DNA of 64,000 bases, taken from Onthophagus taurus. Taxonomy: Eukaryota; Arthropoda; Insecta; Coleoptera; Scarabaeidae. Numbering within the stretch: the first letter of the stretch is position 1; each line of letters begins with the position of its first letter. The notes under the pieces were generated by a model, which ran no database searches, was not told the DNA's origin, and saw nothing but the letters and a program-made list of their open reading frames with translations. The stretch is taken from contig NC_091972.1 of assembly GCF_036711975.1 (NCBI RefSeq), positions 16,311,001 through 16,375,000 on the forward strand. The letters run 5' to 3'. This document shows positions 45,201 to 54,870 of the stretch, piece by piece. A program made the position numbers and the translations under genes.

Positions 45201-47843
45201 TAGGATGGTTTAATGTCGCTAAAAGTATTTTAAGTGTTTTTAAAGGAATGTAGTTCTCAAAAGTACAGTTTCTTCACAATAATCACGTGTAACGAATAAC
45301 CTACTTGGTAATAGTGCTGAAAAACAGTTGGCTATGGTTAGCTGAGAGTATAAGCTAATGACAGCTGGTGTGTTGTATTCACAATTAATGAAGGTAAAGT
45401 GTCGAAGTTTTTAAAAGATGTAGGCTTGAATAAAGCACTAAATGAGGAACATTTTGAAGCTTATCATGATTATTTTGATGTGCGATCGGGAAATAGTGAC
45501 AAATCAAGTGAAGACGATGAAGAGACTGAACAGGAGTTCGCCAAGGCCTACTGGCAGATTCCTTTCTTTATCAAGTACCAACGTTGCATCCTGCAGATTT
45601 CGGTAATGACGACATTCCTTTTGTTGAAGAAAATGTTGTAATAGAAATTGAAGCAAATCAAAATGACCTAGAAATAGTTGATGAAAATGACGAAGGACTC
45701 GAAATAAATTGCTTTAGAAGAAGTCAATGATAATTTAGGCAGCTATGCCACTGAAAATGACTGCCAGCTAATTGTAGATTTTTTGGAGAACGGGTGTATA
45801 AAGCTAAGTGCGCAACTAAATTCTCATTAAATACCTATTTAGAAATGCGCCTTGAAGCAGCTGAAATCGACCATTACTGGGATCACGTAAACATATTGGA
45901 TCAAGTAATATTGGGTCAACTGCGATGTTTAAGAAATGATTCTGATCAAACCCAACGTAGTCACAAGAAAAATCTTTCCAGAAAACAAATACAAACTACT
46001 TATTTAATCAAAGATCAGCAAGTTTGTAGGGACACTTACATGTTTTGTCACCAAATCAAGACAAAGAGATTAAAACGAATTTTGAAAATGTACAATGACA
46101 GTGGATTTGTTGCAAAGGTCAACAATGTCAACAAAATTGCTAAAAATGCTACTTCATTTACTGACAAAAAGTACGTTGTGAATTTCCTGAACAATTATGC
46201 TGAGCAACATGCGATTTATCTGCCAGGTGGAAGTAGTACTGTATATAACACCAATCTAAAACTGTTGCTTTCCAGTGATAGCAAGAAAAAAATTACGATA
46301 TCTACAAACATTTGGCGAGAGAGATGCTCGACCATTGTCATCATGAGGTCAAAGTCAGACCTCTGTTCCTTTTTCCAAAAACATTATACTTCAAGGGCTG
46401 CTATGGTGGTTGCAAGTGAAGAGAAAATAGCCAATGCAGAAAAAATGATGGCGCACTTAGAACTGGTAAAAAATGAATGACAGTTTTACCAAAATACAAT
46501 AAAAACATGAGACAAGTGTCCATTACAGTTTCGATATGGCCCAACAGGTCCACATTCTCAGCAATCCCTTACAACAAACAACTAATAAACAGGTAAACTA
46601 CCTCATCCCAGAAAGTTTAAGCTCTACTAAAGGTTCAAATCTTATTGCAAGCCTGTTTCACCATTACTTGGCGCAAAATAGTAAGGGAGAGGATGTAATG
46701 TAGGTACATTCATACTGACAATTGTGTCGGGCAAAATAAAAATAATATTTTGCTCGGCTACTTGGCGTGGAGGATGACCTGCCAAGGATACTTGGCCTGT
46801 AGAGCACACAAAATTTTTGTGTGATTGGGCATTTGGGCTCTTTAAAAAGAAGTTCAGAACAATGTGCATTTTTTGTCTACGCCATCTTCTGAAGTAAACT
46901 CTGCTGTGACCGTTGGAAATGAAAATGGCGATAAATGGCTGTAAAGGTGTATTGGTGACAGAAAACGAGGCATAAACGATTCTTTTCGCATTGGTCTCTA
47001 AACCTATTAACCCCAATTTTAAAACATACTCTGACTATTTATTTTATTGAACACACGATCATTAAAAAAAAATTACTAAAGTGTATCCAATTTTTCCATA
47101 ATTACTAATAAAATCAATCGGCGAAATATAACCACCAAAAAATCCAACTCCTTTTAAATTAAAATCATAACCTCCATCTCCATCTTTATTTTCCATTTCG
47201 ATCCTATTTGCTAGTTCAACTGCAAATTTAGCTCCGTAACTTTGTCCAAAAACGTATAAAGAGGAATTTTTCCATTCCGGTTTTTCTGTAAAAAAGTTCT
47301 TAGCAAAAATGATTAAATCGTCGCCGACTTGTGTAATATTCTTTGGCAATTTGGCATTTGCTTTATTAATTTTATAACTAAACCCAACTTCAACGGGATA
47401 ATCAACAAATAAAACGTTAAATTCTCGAATCCACGTGTCGTTTCTTTTTGTTAATTCAAAACTGTAGGGTCCTATTTCCATGAAATTTCCGTAGCAACTA
47501 GCTGCAATACCCGGGCCACCTTGCAACCATATTAATAAAGGTCTTTCTTCCGGTTTCGTTACGTTCGCTGTTGTATAATATAACCAATAAAAAATATTTT
47601 TTGATGAATCTATTTCAATAAAACCCCAATCTTGTTTTGTGTTACCAATAAAGTGTATAGATACATCATCTAAAAAATCTATAGCTGACAGCAACAAAAA
47701 AATTAATAATTAAACTTTAATTTAGTAAATATGAATTATTAATAAATTATATTTACGAATCAACGTTTACCTTGTGTATAAAAAAGAATTAATCCAACAG
47801 GAATGCACAAAAAAACTACAGAGATCCATCTACTACGCGACAT
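33235..47843 (-). CDS. serine carboxypeptidase (peptidase S10, SCPEP1/vitellogenic-like)
   Basis: Secreted or lysosomal exopeptidase removing C-terminal residues. Six exons on the minus strand: 47843-47771 (signal peptide, hydrophobic WISVVFLCIPVGLILFY), 47684-47077, 34041-33858, 33802-33652, 33593-33361, 33303-33235. All introns are GT-AG and exon phases agree, so exon 2 (ending ISPIDFISNYGKIGYTL) joins directly to exon 3 (GLFDEHKFKS). Family motifs: LIWLQGGPGIAAS (about residues 76-88), nucleophile Ser about 173 in FGQSYGAKFA, Asp about 358 in GILDYVVNVAGTVDW, His about 415 in AVLRAGHS, then IPKDNPKAVLEILRR. Predicted length is 438 residues, right for SCPEP1. Exon 4 has one base too many (A-run on the minus strand at about 33779-33782), which brings stops into frame: a sequencing error, allele or pseudogene. 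Intron 2 is about 13 kb and full of mobile elements. Confidence 0.88.
34050..34870. other. intronic sequence, no feature seen
   Basis: Part of intron 2 of the carboxypeptidase. No coding or element ends recognised. Confidence 0.4.
34880..35340 (-). repeat. Penelope-type terminal repeat with hammerhead-like core
   Basis: On the minus strand a CTGAAGA box (35030-35024) is followed by a stem GGTTGC/GCATCC around a short loop and then CGAAAC (35005-35000), the arrangement of the hammerhead ribozyme core CUGANGA...GAAA. Next come ACGTC...GACG, and a degenerate 6-bp run related to CTAGTT at 34917-34960. Hammerhead motifs are known from Penelope-like element terminal repeats (established knowledge), and motifs such as GGCTTTCACGGCCGG-like ends also fit my memory of such repeats. 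The cleavage-site U is not evident, so activity is doubtful. Confidence 0.4.
35815..36413 (+). pseudogene. transposon-derived protein fragment, broken
   Basis: Plus strand: GIDEELIQRFGVVLAAINSG then, after frame changes, WYYMPSSVHKILIHGSAVIK, PIGELSEEAQEANNKKIRKF and RKCSRLDTNEHLFKRLL. The VHKILIHG...PIG.LSEEAQE block is one I associate with a widespread, poorly characterised insect transposon protein. A following frame ends in an acidic, low-complexity tail (DEYDEEQESEQELYE, to 36410). At least two frameshifts. It lies in intron 2 of the carboxypeptidase, on the opposite strand. Confidence 0.5.
36420..36960. repeat. possible solo terminal repeats of mariner-type elements
   Basis: A CAGCCTGTATA end at about 36528-36538 looks like the right terminus of a TA-inserting element, and a second end-like string GAGACACTCTGTA occurs at about 36948-36960. 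The intervening sequence resembles the non-coding arms of the long-TIR transposons in style, but I found no partners. Confidence 0.3.
37280..39562 (+). pseudogene. CR1/L2-like LINE, nearly complete reverse transcriptase
   Basis: The plus strand begins with YRSLRNIFVQSQMQK, a frameshift in an A-run near 37370, then FWKTLRSLGV and the reverse transcriptase: FPSIWKHAQVVPIPK, DYRPISILSLLSKVLERIV, HRLISDKQSGFRRGRSTTT, LLDFIKAFDSVDYDLLL (first Asp), SCGVPQGSVLGPLLFSIFI and FHLYADDLQIYTD (about 38305-38340). One missing G at about 38396 shifts the frame; coding resumes with VLEWSKLYGLKLNANKTQ and runs to YAISLWNGLPMDI at 39091. The 3' UTR ends with GCAATAAAGTTTG and a TTATTATT tail, typical of this superclade. 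The endonuclease is missing. It lies within intron 2 of the carboxypeptidase, antisense to the gene. Confidence 0.87.
39881..40982. mobile_element. non-autonomous hAT-like element carrying a minisatellite
   Basis: Left end CAGAGGCGGCGCTACC and right end (complement) CAGTGCCGGCGCTAGC form an imperfect 16-bp inverted repeat of hAT type. The adjoining 8 bp, CTCCTTTT (39873-39880) and TTCCTTTT (40983-40990), match at seven of eight positions, as expected for an hAT target duplication. The interior has no transposase; it contains GC-rich termini and units of the 21-bp minisatellite. It sits in intron 2 of the carboxypeptidase. Confidence 0.75.
40005..40330. repeat. 21-bp minisatellite inside the hAT-like element
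   Basis: Units with core CAGTATCTAGTCTTC alternate with AGAAAGCAGTATTTAGTCTT variants. A larger segment (TCTGCCAA...GTTATG.ATGTTTT) repeats at about 40130 and 40315. Translated forward this gives heptads such as AVSSLQK and AVFSLLE. The repeat is the same family as at 21.6-25.6 kb but here units are less diverged. Confidence 0.85.
41270..41760. repeat. degenerate tandem repeat
   Basis: The phrases GCAACCTCGG, TTTTTGCTAGTCGT and TGAAGCCGAGGTG or close variants recur with spacings of roughly 120 and 270 bp (for example near 41300, 41410, 41575 and 41615). No coding. Confidence 0.55.
41875..42070 (+). pseudogene. C-terminal fragment of a LINE with zinc knuckle
   Basis: The plus strand reads CRICEQDDVPVQHILCDCPV, then after a stop LKLKAFGKKCLSMSLVIV. 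This is the CxxC...HxxxxC knuckle and tail seen after RNase H in I-group elements. A paralogous tail (KLKVFGEKCLNMFLITA) occurs at 44780-44835, on the other side of the transposon at 42224. Confidence 0.55.
42224..44377 (-). mobile_element. long-TIR Tc1/mariner-superfamily transposon (DUF4817-type), copy D
   Basis: The best-preserved of the four. Ends CAGGGTGATTCATAAGTAAT and exact inverted partner; TA at 42222-42223 and 44378-44379. Inverted arms are about 272 bp (42224-42496 and 44106-44377) and almost identical, which suggests recent insertion or gene conversion between arms. One transposase gene lies between them with a single in-frame stop. The element lies in intron 2 of the carboxypeptidase. 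Confidence 0.92.
42927..44012 (-). pseudogene. transposase (DUF4817 type), intact but for one stop
   Basis: The frame opens at 44012 (MPRHNHFSNEEM) and would run 361 codons to 42927 except for one TAG at 43172-43170. DNA-binding N-terminus: ERFSGQAASRKYREMYPYRR; helix-turn-helix ISTRRLSAATGISQPSVTRI (about 92-111). Catalytic residues: Asp in ILFTDEATF, Asp in MQDGAPPH, and after the stop WPPRSPDFNPLDFYVWGYMK with the third Asp in NPLD. I count 41 residues between the second and third Asp, matching the DD41D groups (rosa/Visitor) known in the Tc1/mariner superfamily. The stop falls directly before the conserved WPP. The C-terminus ends RLNACINAGGGHVKNL. Confidence 0.92.
44440..44570. repeat. 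short block of 21-bp minisatellite units
   Basis: Diverged units (TTAGTCTTTTGCAAGCAGTA; ATCTAGTGTTTTGCACGCAG) of the same family seen at 21.6-25.6 and 40.0-40.3 kb. Confidence 0.65.
45390..46990 (+). pseudogene. decayed DNCxGQNKNN-family protein (DUF7869-like), probably transposon-derived
   Basis: Plus strand, in several frames: N-terminal LKDVGLNKALNEEHFEAYHD with an acidic stretch SDKSSEDDEETEQEF; 45794-46477 has TTYLIKDQQVCRDTYMFCHQ, KKYVVNFLNNYAEQHAIYLP and SEEKIANAEKMMAHLELVK; then VHYSFDMAQQVHILSNPLQQ, NYLIPESLSSTKGSNLIASL, HTDNCVGQNKNNILLGYLAW and CRAHKIFV. These match a protein family widespread in insects and cnidarians that I associate with DUF7869; conserved D/H residues suggest a nuclease origin. 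No terminal repeats found. It lies antisense in intron 2 of the carboxypeptidase. Confidence 0.6.
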
Positions 47844-48320
47844 TCTACATCAAAGAATGGTTTATTGAAGAATTACTGTTGTAACATTCAATTAGGATAA
47901 TTGCAATTTATAAACGTCACGCATCATTAAATCGAGTTTAGCTGCAACGGCATTCGCGAAGTGTGGGTAAATAAAAATAATCACAAAATTAACCTCTGAA
48001 ATCTTAATGAACTTTATGACCTTAATAAAACCAATGCAAAGAAAAGTGCAAATATCGTTTCGTTCTACTATATTGCAACATTTCTTGGTATATCAAAATT
48101 GAAACGAATAACTTAGCATGTAACGATCATATTAAAGATAAACTTTAAAACAATTTTTTTAACTGTATATGCTGTAATTTTTTATTAACATGCGAGGTCT
48201 GTAATAAAAAATTGTCGTGTACTTTAAGAAGTATTAGCAAATATTTCAGTGTTTTCGAAAATTACACTAAAACCGATTATTTGTTTTATGTTTATTTTAT
48301 TTTTAATTTATAATATACAA
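47844..48320. promoter_or_regulatory. upstream region of the carboxypeptidase gene
   Basis: Directly 5' of the carboxypeptidase ATG at 47843, on the minus strand, so the promoter should lie here. AT-rich; I cannot assign a TATA box or initiator with confidence. Confidence 0.3.
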
Positions 48321-48329
48321 TCAAGGTAG

Positions 48330-48740
48330 CAGGAATTGAAGATAGTTGACTTGTCAAGGTAGCAAATGATATGGAATTGGACGTTACGTAATATCAGCCA
48401 GATAAATAGAGTTCAGTTATGATCATTTAGTTTCATGACTTCCAGATAAAAATGTTGGGTTTCGTTAGGAACGTTGCGTGATGAAATATATGTTAAAAAA
48501 GTCAGTTCTATCTATCAAGGATAATAACCTCTATATAAGAACTGTTGGGTAAGGTCACTTTTCTTTACCCGGGCCAATGACCTCCACGTAAAATAATGTT
48601 TTGTAAAGGTTATGGACGTTGCGTAATGATAAATTGGGATAGGTTGATTATGTACTAACCTTAATGAGTGCTAAGTAAAAAATGTTGGGCGAGATTGTGG
48701 AAGTCGCATAATACTACGTAGGTTGGGAAAAATCATTTAT
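48330..48740. repeat. irregular repeat with GTTGCGTAAT motif
   Basis: The string AATGTTGGG/AATGTTTTG followed some 20 bp later by ACGTTGCGTAATG or variants occurs about four times (near 48390, 48455, 48590, 48680). Spacing is irregular. No coding. Confidence 0.35.
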
Positions 48741-48820
48741 AGCACATTTTCATTATTAGAATTAGTGATTGAGTAACTGGCGAATTTTTAAGCCGAGCTA
48801 ACTGTACTCAACCAAACTAA

Positions 48821-48956
48821 GGCCCACTTTTACCATCCTCCTGATAGACTATCTAGAGGATAGTTGCCATGGTTACAGCGGTTTTAAGCGCTCTCATTGG
48901 TTAAGAGCTAGATTTATCTATCGGATAAATTTATTAATAGGTAGTAAAAGTGGGCC
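48821..48956. mobile_element. MITE with TAA duplication (Harbinger-like)
   Basis: A 136-bp element with inverted ends GGCCCACTTTTACC and GGTAGTAAAAGTGGGCC, flanked by TAA on both sides (48818-48820, 48957-48959). A 3-bp TAA/TTA duplication is the hallmark of PIF/Harbinger insertion. No coding. A Harbinger transposase fragment occurs at 16.6 kb, but no link is shown. Confidence 0.8.
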
Positions 48957-49179
48957 TAAGTAGTATGGTGTAGAAGATACTAAAAAACTCGAAATGGCTA
49001 GAGCTGTACGATAACCATTGATATGTGCTGCTGATATTCTGCTTGGAGAAGTAACTATAGCAATTGAGATAAGAAACAGGCATAAGCACGGAGCTTCTTC
49101 GGTTTTCTTAACACTGCAGTAATCGCGTCTCCGGTTATTACAAGCGTGGGCGCATCTTATCTCTAAGATGCCCATTCAA

Positions 49180-50170
49180 TGCATGCAAAAGTATTTACTG
49201 ATCAGTCCAGACAGACTGTCTACGTCATCTCTTAGATGACATGCGACTATTGGAGTGTTAAGGGAACTTGCTTTAGACCTTAGAAGAACATTTTAAGACA
49301 CTAGTATAGATGGTAACTCCAAGAAATAAGAAATGTGACTCAAAGTTAAAAGATGCTTTAATCTGATATAATAAATTAGAAAATAATTAGAAATCATACT
49401 GAATTTCTTGGGGATCATTTGAGTATCGCAACTGCACAGCTGTAACTGAGCGACTTGTTCATGAGGAAGTGACTAATTCGATGGGTTGAGGACTTATGTA
49501 CATAGATTGTGCCAAAAATAACGTAGAAAAATGACTGGGCGAAGAAGCCATTTGTGAACACGAATATTTAGTCAGAATGCCATGATCCACATTGTGCCTT
49601 AAGTGGTAATTTATTTAATATCACATGGACTGATTCTGAAACATCCATAGTTAGGTTCTCTTAGATAGTAGGGAGTTCTGTAATGTTCTTATACAACTGT
49701 TGTATATTTTGACACTGGAATATTTTGCATTCTTTAACTGAAGAAGCAATGTGTCGACTTCGAAAATGACTGCAATTTCCTTAATTGCGATGCTGCTTGT
49801 TGATTTTCAAACATATTTTTGTTTCTCCACCAAGTTGTGGAAGTGAATACTTCAACTACAAATGTTCAAACATTGTTGTTTGATTCATCATTTGCTATTA
49901 TTGGACCTAAACTATTGTTTTGCATATTAATGTTAGCAACAAAGGATATGAATTAGACTGTGGTACTTTTCAACACTGCTCACTTTCGAACTTTTTGAAA
50001 ATGAAATTCTTCCTAACGGATATTAATTCGTTGCTTATAAAAAAATCCTCTTAAAACCTTATGACATGAGATGTCTTTCTACACTATGAAAACGCTTTTG
50101 GTATTTTAGTCAGCAGATTTTTTGTATTTAATAAAAAAGTAAGTTTAAATGTATTTACATCATTTTGACA
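49180..50170. other. no gene seen
   Basis: No supported features. A minus-strand frame at 48918-49175 is unrecognised. Confidence 0.35.
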
Positions 50171-50182
50171 TAGTGGGAGTTG

Positions 50183-50363
50183 TTTGAACCAACGATCTGG
50201 CAACGACGATCACTTCGCTTCTTACAAACATTATACAAACGAGGTTGGAGGGGGTCGGGGGTTACCGTATTTGTTTGAGACAAACAAACGTGTATAGAAG
50301 CATAGCGATGGTCCATCTAGAGAGAAGCAAAACGACCGTCGTTGCTAGATCGTTGGTTTGAAA
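50183..50363. mobile_element. short inverted-repeat element (MITE)
   Basis: TTTGAACCAACGATCTGGCA at the left pairs with the complement of GCTAGATCGTTGGTTTGAAA at the right, with pairing continuing through AACGACG. Flanks share GGAGTT followed by two further similar bases, consistent with a target duplication of about 8 bp. No coding. Confidence 0.65.
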
Positions 50364-50624
50364 GGAGTTTGTTGTTCGCTTAAATTCATGTTAAAGAAAA
50401 TTCATACACAATTCTTGTGGAATAATGTTTTTGCGATCATTAATTGTGTGAACAAGAGTGTGGAAACCAAACTCGAAACATTGCCGAAATAATGACATTT
50501 TCATAAGTTTTTGATAATAACTTTACTGGAACGAGGGTGAGTTAGGTCTGTATTTTTAGTAGTTTACAACAATAACACTGATTGTTTTGTTACTAGAAAA
50601 ATTCGCGGTATGCCCGGTTCATAT

Positions 50625-51525
50625 TATTCCAATAGTATTGAGTCCAGTGATCGAAACCAGTGCTGGAATGCCACTGGAATAATTTCAACCAGCATTAGAA
50701 TGCACTAGAATACACTCATTCCAGTGAGTAATCTAGTCCAGTGATTGGATTCAAGAGTCTCCAGCTCGCCCATTCCAGCGCCACCAATCCAGTAAACATT
50801 GAACACGCATTGTTGTGATTTCATAGTTGATAGATGGTTGAGGCTTCTGTAACTATTTCCAGTAGATAAAAAGGAAAGAGTGACTTCTAGCTTTATTCAG
50901 ATGCTAAGGTTCACTTAGATCCATTTCTAGTTTTATGTTTGCAAGTATAGTATCTTTGAATAATGTATCGCTACATTGAATATTACTAAATTAATGATAA
51001 CAACTCCTTAAAATTTTCTGCCATCATTCACATTGCCAGCCTGTATTCAGAGACGACTTCAGCTGTGGCAAAAGTATCAAACCTTCCTTGTATTTCTTTC
51101 ACTTATCCAATTTCTCACCCAAATCAAATCCATTTTTCTTCTTTTAGTTCTTCCACTACATCAGTTACTTCTTCTAACAGTAGTAATTGAACAATTTTTG
51201 AACTCCTTAATCATTGTTATTGTAGTGTTACCACTTCAACAGCTTTTGAATGACTGGAATAATAGGCTTGTTTTAATTCAAGAGTTTTGCAGTTCCAAAC
51301 AGTTCTGAACCTTTCTGAGCATACCTATTGAATATTAGATGTATGCATGGAAAGTGTGTTCAGAACTACAGAACACTTGAACCAAAACAGGTCTAATGTA
51401 AACGATATTTAGTCCAGCACTGAACTGGATTGACTCGCTGGATTACTGGACTGAAACAATATCAACATATGATCCACTTCAGCACTGGACTGGATTGACT
51501 CGCTGGAGTCAATTAGGAGGCATTA
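50625..51525. repeat. CCAGT-rich inverted repeat pair
   Basis: 50625-50770 is full of CCAGTG and CACTGGA strings, and 51410-51520 contains their inverted counterparts (ATTCCAGTGAGTAATCTAG resembles the complement of the stretch around ACTCGCTGGAGT). The right block also contains two direct copies of ACTGGATTGACTCGCTGGA. Possibly a degenerate foldback element of about 0.9 kb. Confidence 0.45.
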
Positions 51526-51529
51526 CAGT

Positions 51530-52335
51530 ATAATATCCTTTTTAAACTAAATTTTCATAACTTTTACGGTTAATTTCACATATTCGTTCTGATACCATCT
51601 TTTGTGGAATAGCGGAACTAAGTACACCGATTTCTTTTTGCGTGATATATTCCATTCAGTGTCTATTTATTATTTATAATATTTATACTGACTATATCAT
51701 TTTTTTTGAAAGTATGCATTGTATACATTTAATTGTATCAAATTTTAATTCAAAACTGAAGTATACTTCTCCAATTAACCCTCCTCATATATTATTTCTC
51801 CCCAGATTTGTTAGATGGCGACTAACGTATTTATTTCGAGTTCGAGAAATGTTTTAAGTCCGGTTAACGCTTGCATTAAATATCAGATAACAGGGTAACA
51901 GAAAATTGAAAAGTAAAACTGAGAGGAAGGATTCATGAAAACGCGTAAAAAAATTAAGAAAAAAAACTTAAAAATAAACGTTGATTAAAGATGAAGCCAA
52001 GGTTAATTTACTTTCACAAAAAATTTGTAATTATCATAATCATTTCAGTTTCAATCACTACATTCCTTTTTTATGTGGTTGATTTTTCTGGAAACCCAGC
52101 CATTTATTTAATTATGGAAAATAAGTCAAATTGAAATAGACGAGCCGTTCGTAAGTTGTGGTGTTGTTAGAATCCAATTAACTGTGCAATTTTCTCAGAA
52201 AGTGTGTTGAGCGAATAAATTGAAAAGGAGCAAAATTCCATCAGTTGAAAATTATACTTAAGTGTAATTATTTATAATTTTCATACCTACACAGAAATAT
52301 TTTAGATGTTGTAGCGTTTTATTTTAGTAAGAATG
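51530..52335. other. no gene seen
   Basis: AT-rich; no supported features. Confidence 0.35.
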
Positions 52336-54302
52336 TTGTGCACCACGAAAATATTTAAATCTAATAGAATATTACACTAATTCATATAAATATATTTTTA
52401 CAGCATTGGAAAAAGAATAAAGATACCTTGATCGTGTGTCGTAAATATACGTTGGTTGTCGTTTCAATTTGTGGCTTTTATAGCAACAGATTCTTATTAA
52501 ATAAGAACTTGACTATGCATACACATGAATACATATACACATAGATGTATCAAAATCACGAGGTGGTCTTTTTACACGATTACTTTCTCTTTATATACTT
52601 GTAAGAAAGTTTATGGTTATCCACATGCTACTACAACACTTACTCCATCTTAAGATACTCTCCGCAGTTGCAGCTGCTGAAATGTTCTGAACTCCTCTCT
52701 ATTGTACCAGTAGCAGGGTACATCTTTTCATATTCGTCAAGTTGATTGGTGGCGTCCGAAAAGGGTCTCATACCTTACATCGCATAACACATAAATACAT
52801 AAGTCTATTACACAGTACTAATTGTAAGTGGTTTGCGAAAATGACTAATCAGAAGGCTGTACCTACCTATTCTCAAATGTTCACTCTGTGCATAGTACCA
52901 TCTAAAAATAAATTCTTATAGATTATAACCACCACATTCGAAAGAGATTTGATTCTTACCGTCAAGTTCGCACTGTGAATAAACCCATTGCCGTTGTCCT
53001 TCTGCTGGGCTATCTACATCGATTTTTGTCTTCAGCATAGCACATAACAAATGTAGCATATGCTGCCTTAGCAGTAGCACTAAGCATTTATTAAGCACTG
53101 CAAGTACTGACATGTCGGTGGCCAACGTGAGCATGTTCAACCTCGAGAAGACCACTCAAGAGATGCACATATTTACTCATTTATTCAGTCAATAAATAAG
53201 TGTTGAGTAAAATCTTAATAATGTGTTGATTAGTACAAATATCTCCATAAAATTTTTTGTGAAGAACTTAAAATTTACATAAAATGTTGCATGTATTGTT
53301 TAATACTGCTTAGAAATGTGTTGGCTGTTGTTGCAGTGTGACTTATAAATGTCCTAGATGTAACGTATGAAGTAGTTATCTACTAGACACGTTTCAGCTG
53401 ATGGACCACACTAATATGGTTATTACGTTGCATTATTATATTGGTCACTTCTTGTTAGACTGAATACTACCGTAATCAGTCGTATATCATCCACTAAGAC
53501 CGCGTACTCGAACTTTGGCCAAAATACAAGTTTCGGTAAATGTTTCTGTTTTGGCCAAAAATCGACCAAACCTTCTGCAAGAACCGAAACTTCGTCCGTC
53601 GAGCCTCGACTGGCGTTTGTCAGTTTGTCAGTTTGTATTCTCGTATCTGCTTTGGCTTCTATGTACGGAGATTTCATCTTGTTTGATGCAAGATGAAACA
53701 AGTTGTTTGTGTACGTGCAGTTACCGTGCGTGAACGAGTTGGAATTTCTACGACAAAAGCACAAACGCATTGCTGACTTGTCAAAAGTCATATGTAAACA
53801 TTGCAAAATACTTTACTGTTTGGGCAGTAACGAATCAAAAAAGCAAACTATACATCGATTGAAGCAAAATTTTCCAAATTTTACAATTCAGAGTATCGAC
53901 AAAATACTCGACGAGAAGAAAAATGAAGCCAAAAAAGAAAATGTGACAAATATTAATAATAACAATCGAATCTCATGCAATGTACCTTGACAAATATAAC
54001 AAAAAGAATGATGAAGCAACCGCAATGGGCAGATGATCATGCAATTGCTCAGTGAATCGATAAGGCCTCGATTAATCAATTACTCTATAGTGGAAAGTAC
54101 GGCTTTTAGACGTGTTAATTACACAGATCGAAATTGTCGATTACTTCAAAAATTTATTTCTCAAGAACTATAAGTGATTTTTCAAAACGGCTTTTTGCAT
54201 TAAAAAGAGTACATTTTAATTAATAATTTGTGATATATCCACAAGGATCCTTCCAGAAATTAATTTTATAGCGGATTTAGAAAGTTATCGATGAAAACTG
54301 CA
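52336..54302 (+). repeat. inverted duplication, left arm (A)
   Basis: 1967 bp that recur in inverse orientation at 55186-57152; wherever I compared the two by eye they were identical. The arm contains an hAT BED-finger remnant (53703-53990) and the first satellite monomer. The arms are separated by an 883-bp spacer. Confidence 0.93.
53703..53990 (+). pseudogene. hAT transposon BED-finger remnant
   Basis: A 95-residue frame with SKVICKHCKILYCLGSNESK followed by KQTIHRLKQNFPNF, resembling the CxxC...LK.HL...H BED zinc finger at the N-terminus of hAT transposases, with the His pair lost. The upstream AT/GC motif TTTTGGCCAAAA and the nearby GGATATCCG strings are typical of hAT-BED element ends. 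No catalytic domain follows. Confidence 0.5.
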
Positions 54303-54870
54303 GCAACGAAAATTTTATCAAAACTTCAAATATTGTTATCTCAAAAACTAAAAGTTATTTTTCAAAACGTGTTGGTTCATTGGAAAGATGACACTCTTAT
54401 TAACACTTTGGGAAATTTTCATACTCATATTCCAAGAAATAGATTTTATACGAATTATTAAAGTTTAATCGGTGAAAATTGCAAAATTCGAAAAAATTGT
54501 CGATTATTTCAAAAATTTATTTCTCAAAAACTAAAAGTGATTTTTTAAAACGGCTTCTTGCATTAAAAAGAGGATACTTTTATTAATAATTAGTGATATT
54601 TCCACGAGGATTTTTCAAGAAATTAATTTTATAGCGAATTTTGAAAGTTATCGATGAAAATTGCAACCTCGAAAATTTTATCAAAATTTCAAATATTGTT
54701 TTCTCAAAAACTAAACGTTATTTTTCAAAACGGGTTGGTTCATTGGGAAGAGCACACAATTATTAACATTTTGGAAGATTTTCATACTCATATTCCAAGA
54801 AATGGATTTTATACGAATTTTTAAAACTTAATCGGCGAAAATAGCAAAATTCGAAAAAATTGTCGAAGCC
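54120..54870. repeat. satellite-like tandem monomers of about 180 bp
   Basis: About four monomers run head to tail, alternating between two types (one with TTTTTCAAAACGGCTT, the other with TTTTTCAAAACGGGTTGG), each with CTCAAAAACTAAA and a following TCGATGAAAATTGCAA-like stretch. Adjacent types differ more than alternate ones, so the effective period is about 362 bp. No coding. Parts are repeated at 55186-55330 (inverted) and 57152-57450 (direct). Confidence 0.75.

Noticed and set aside
46642..47016. A 124-codon minus-strand frame just downstream of carboxypeptidase exon 2
   Set aside because: It is the antisense of the DUF7869-like relic and not a continuation of the carboxypeptidase; the exon 2 donor at 47077 fits family structure better.
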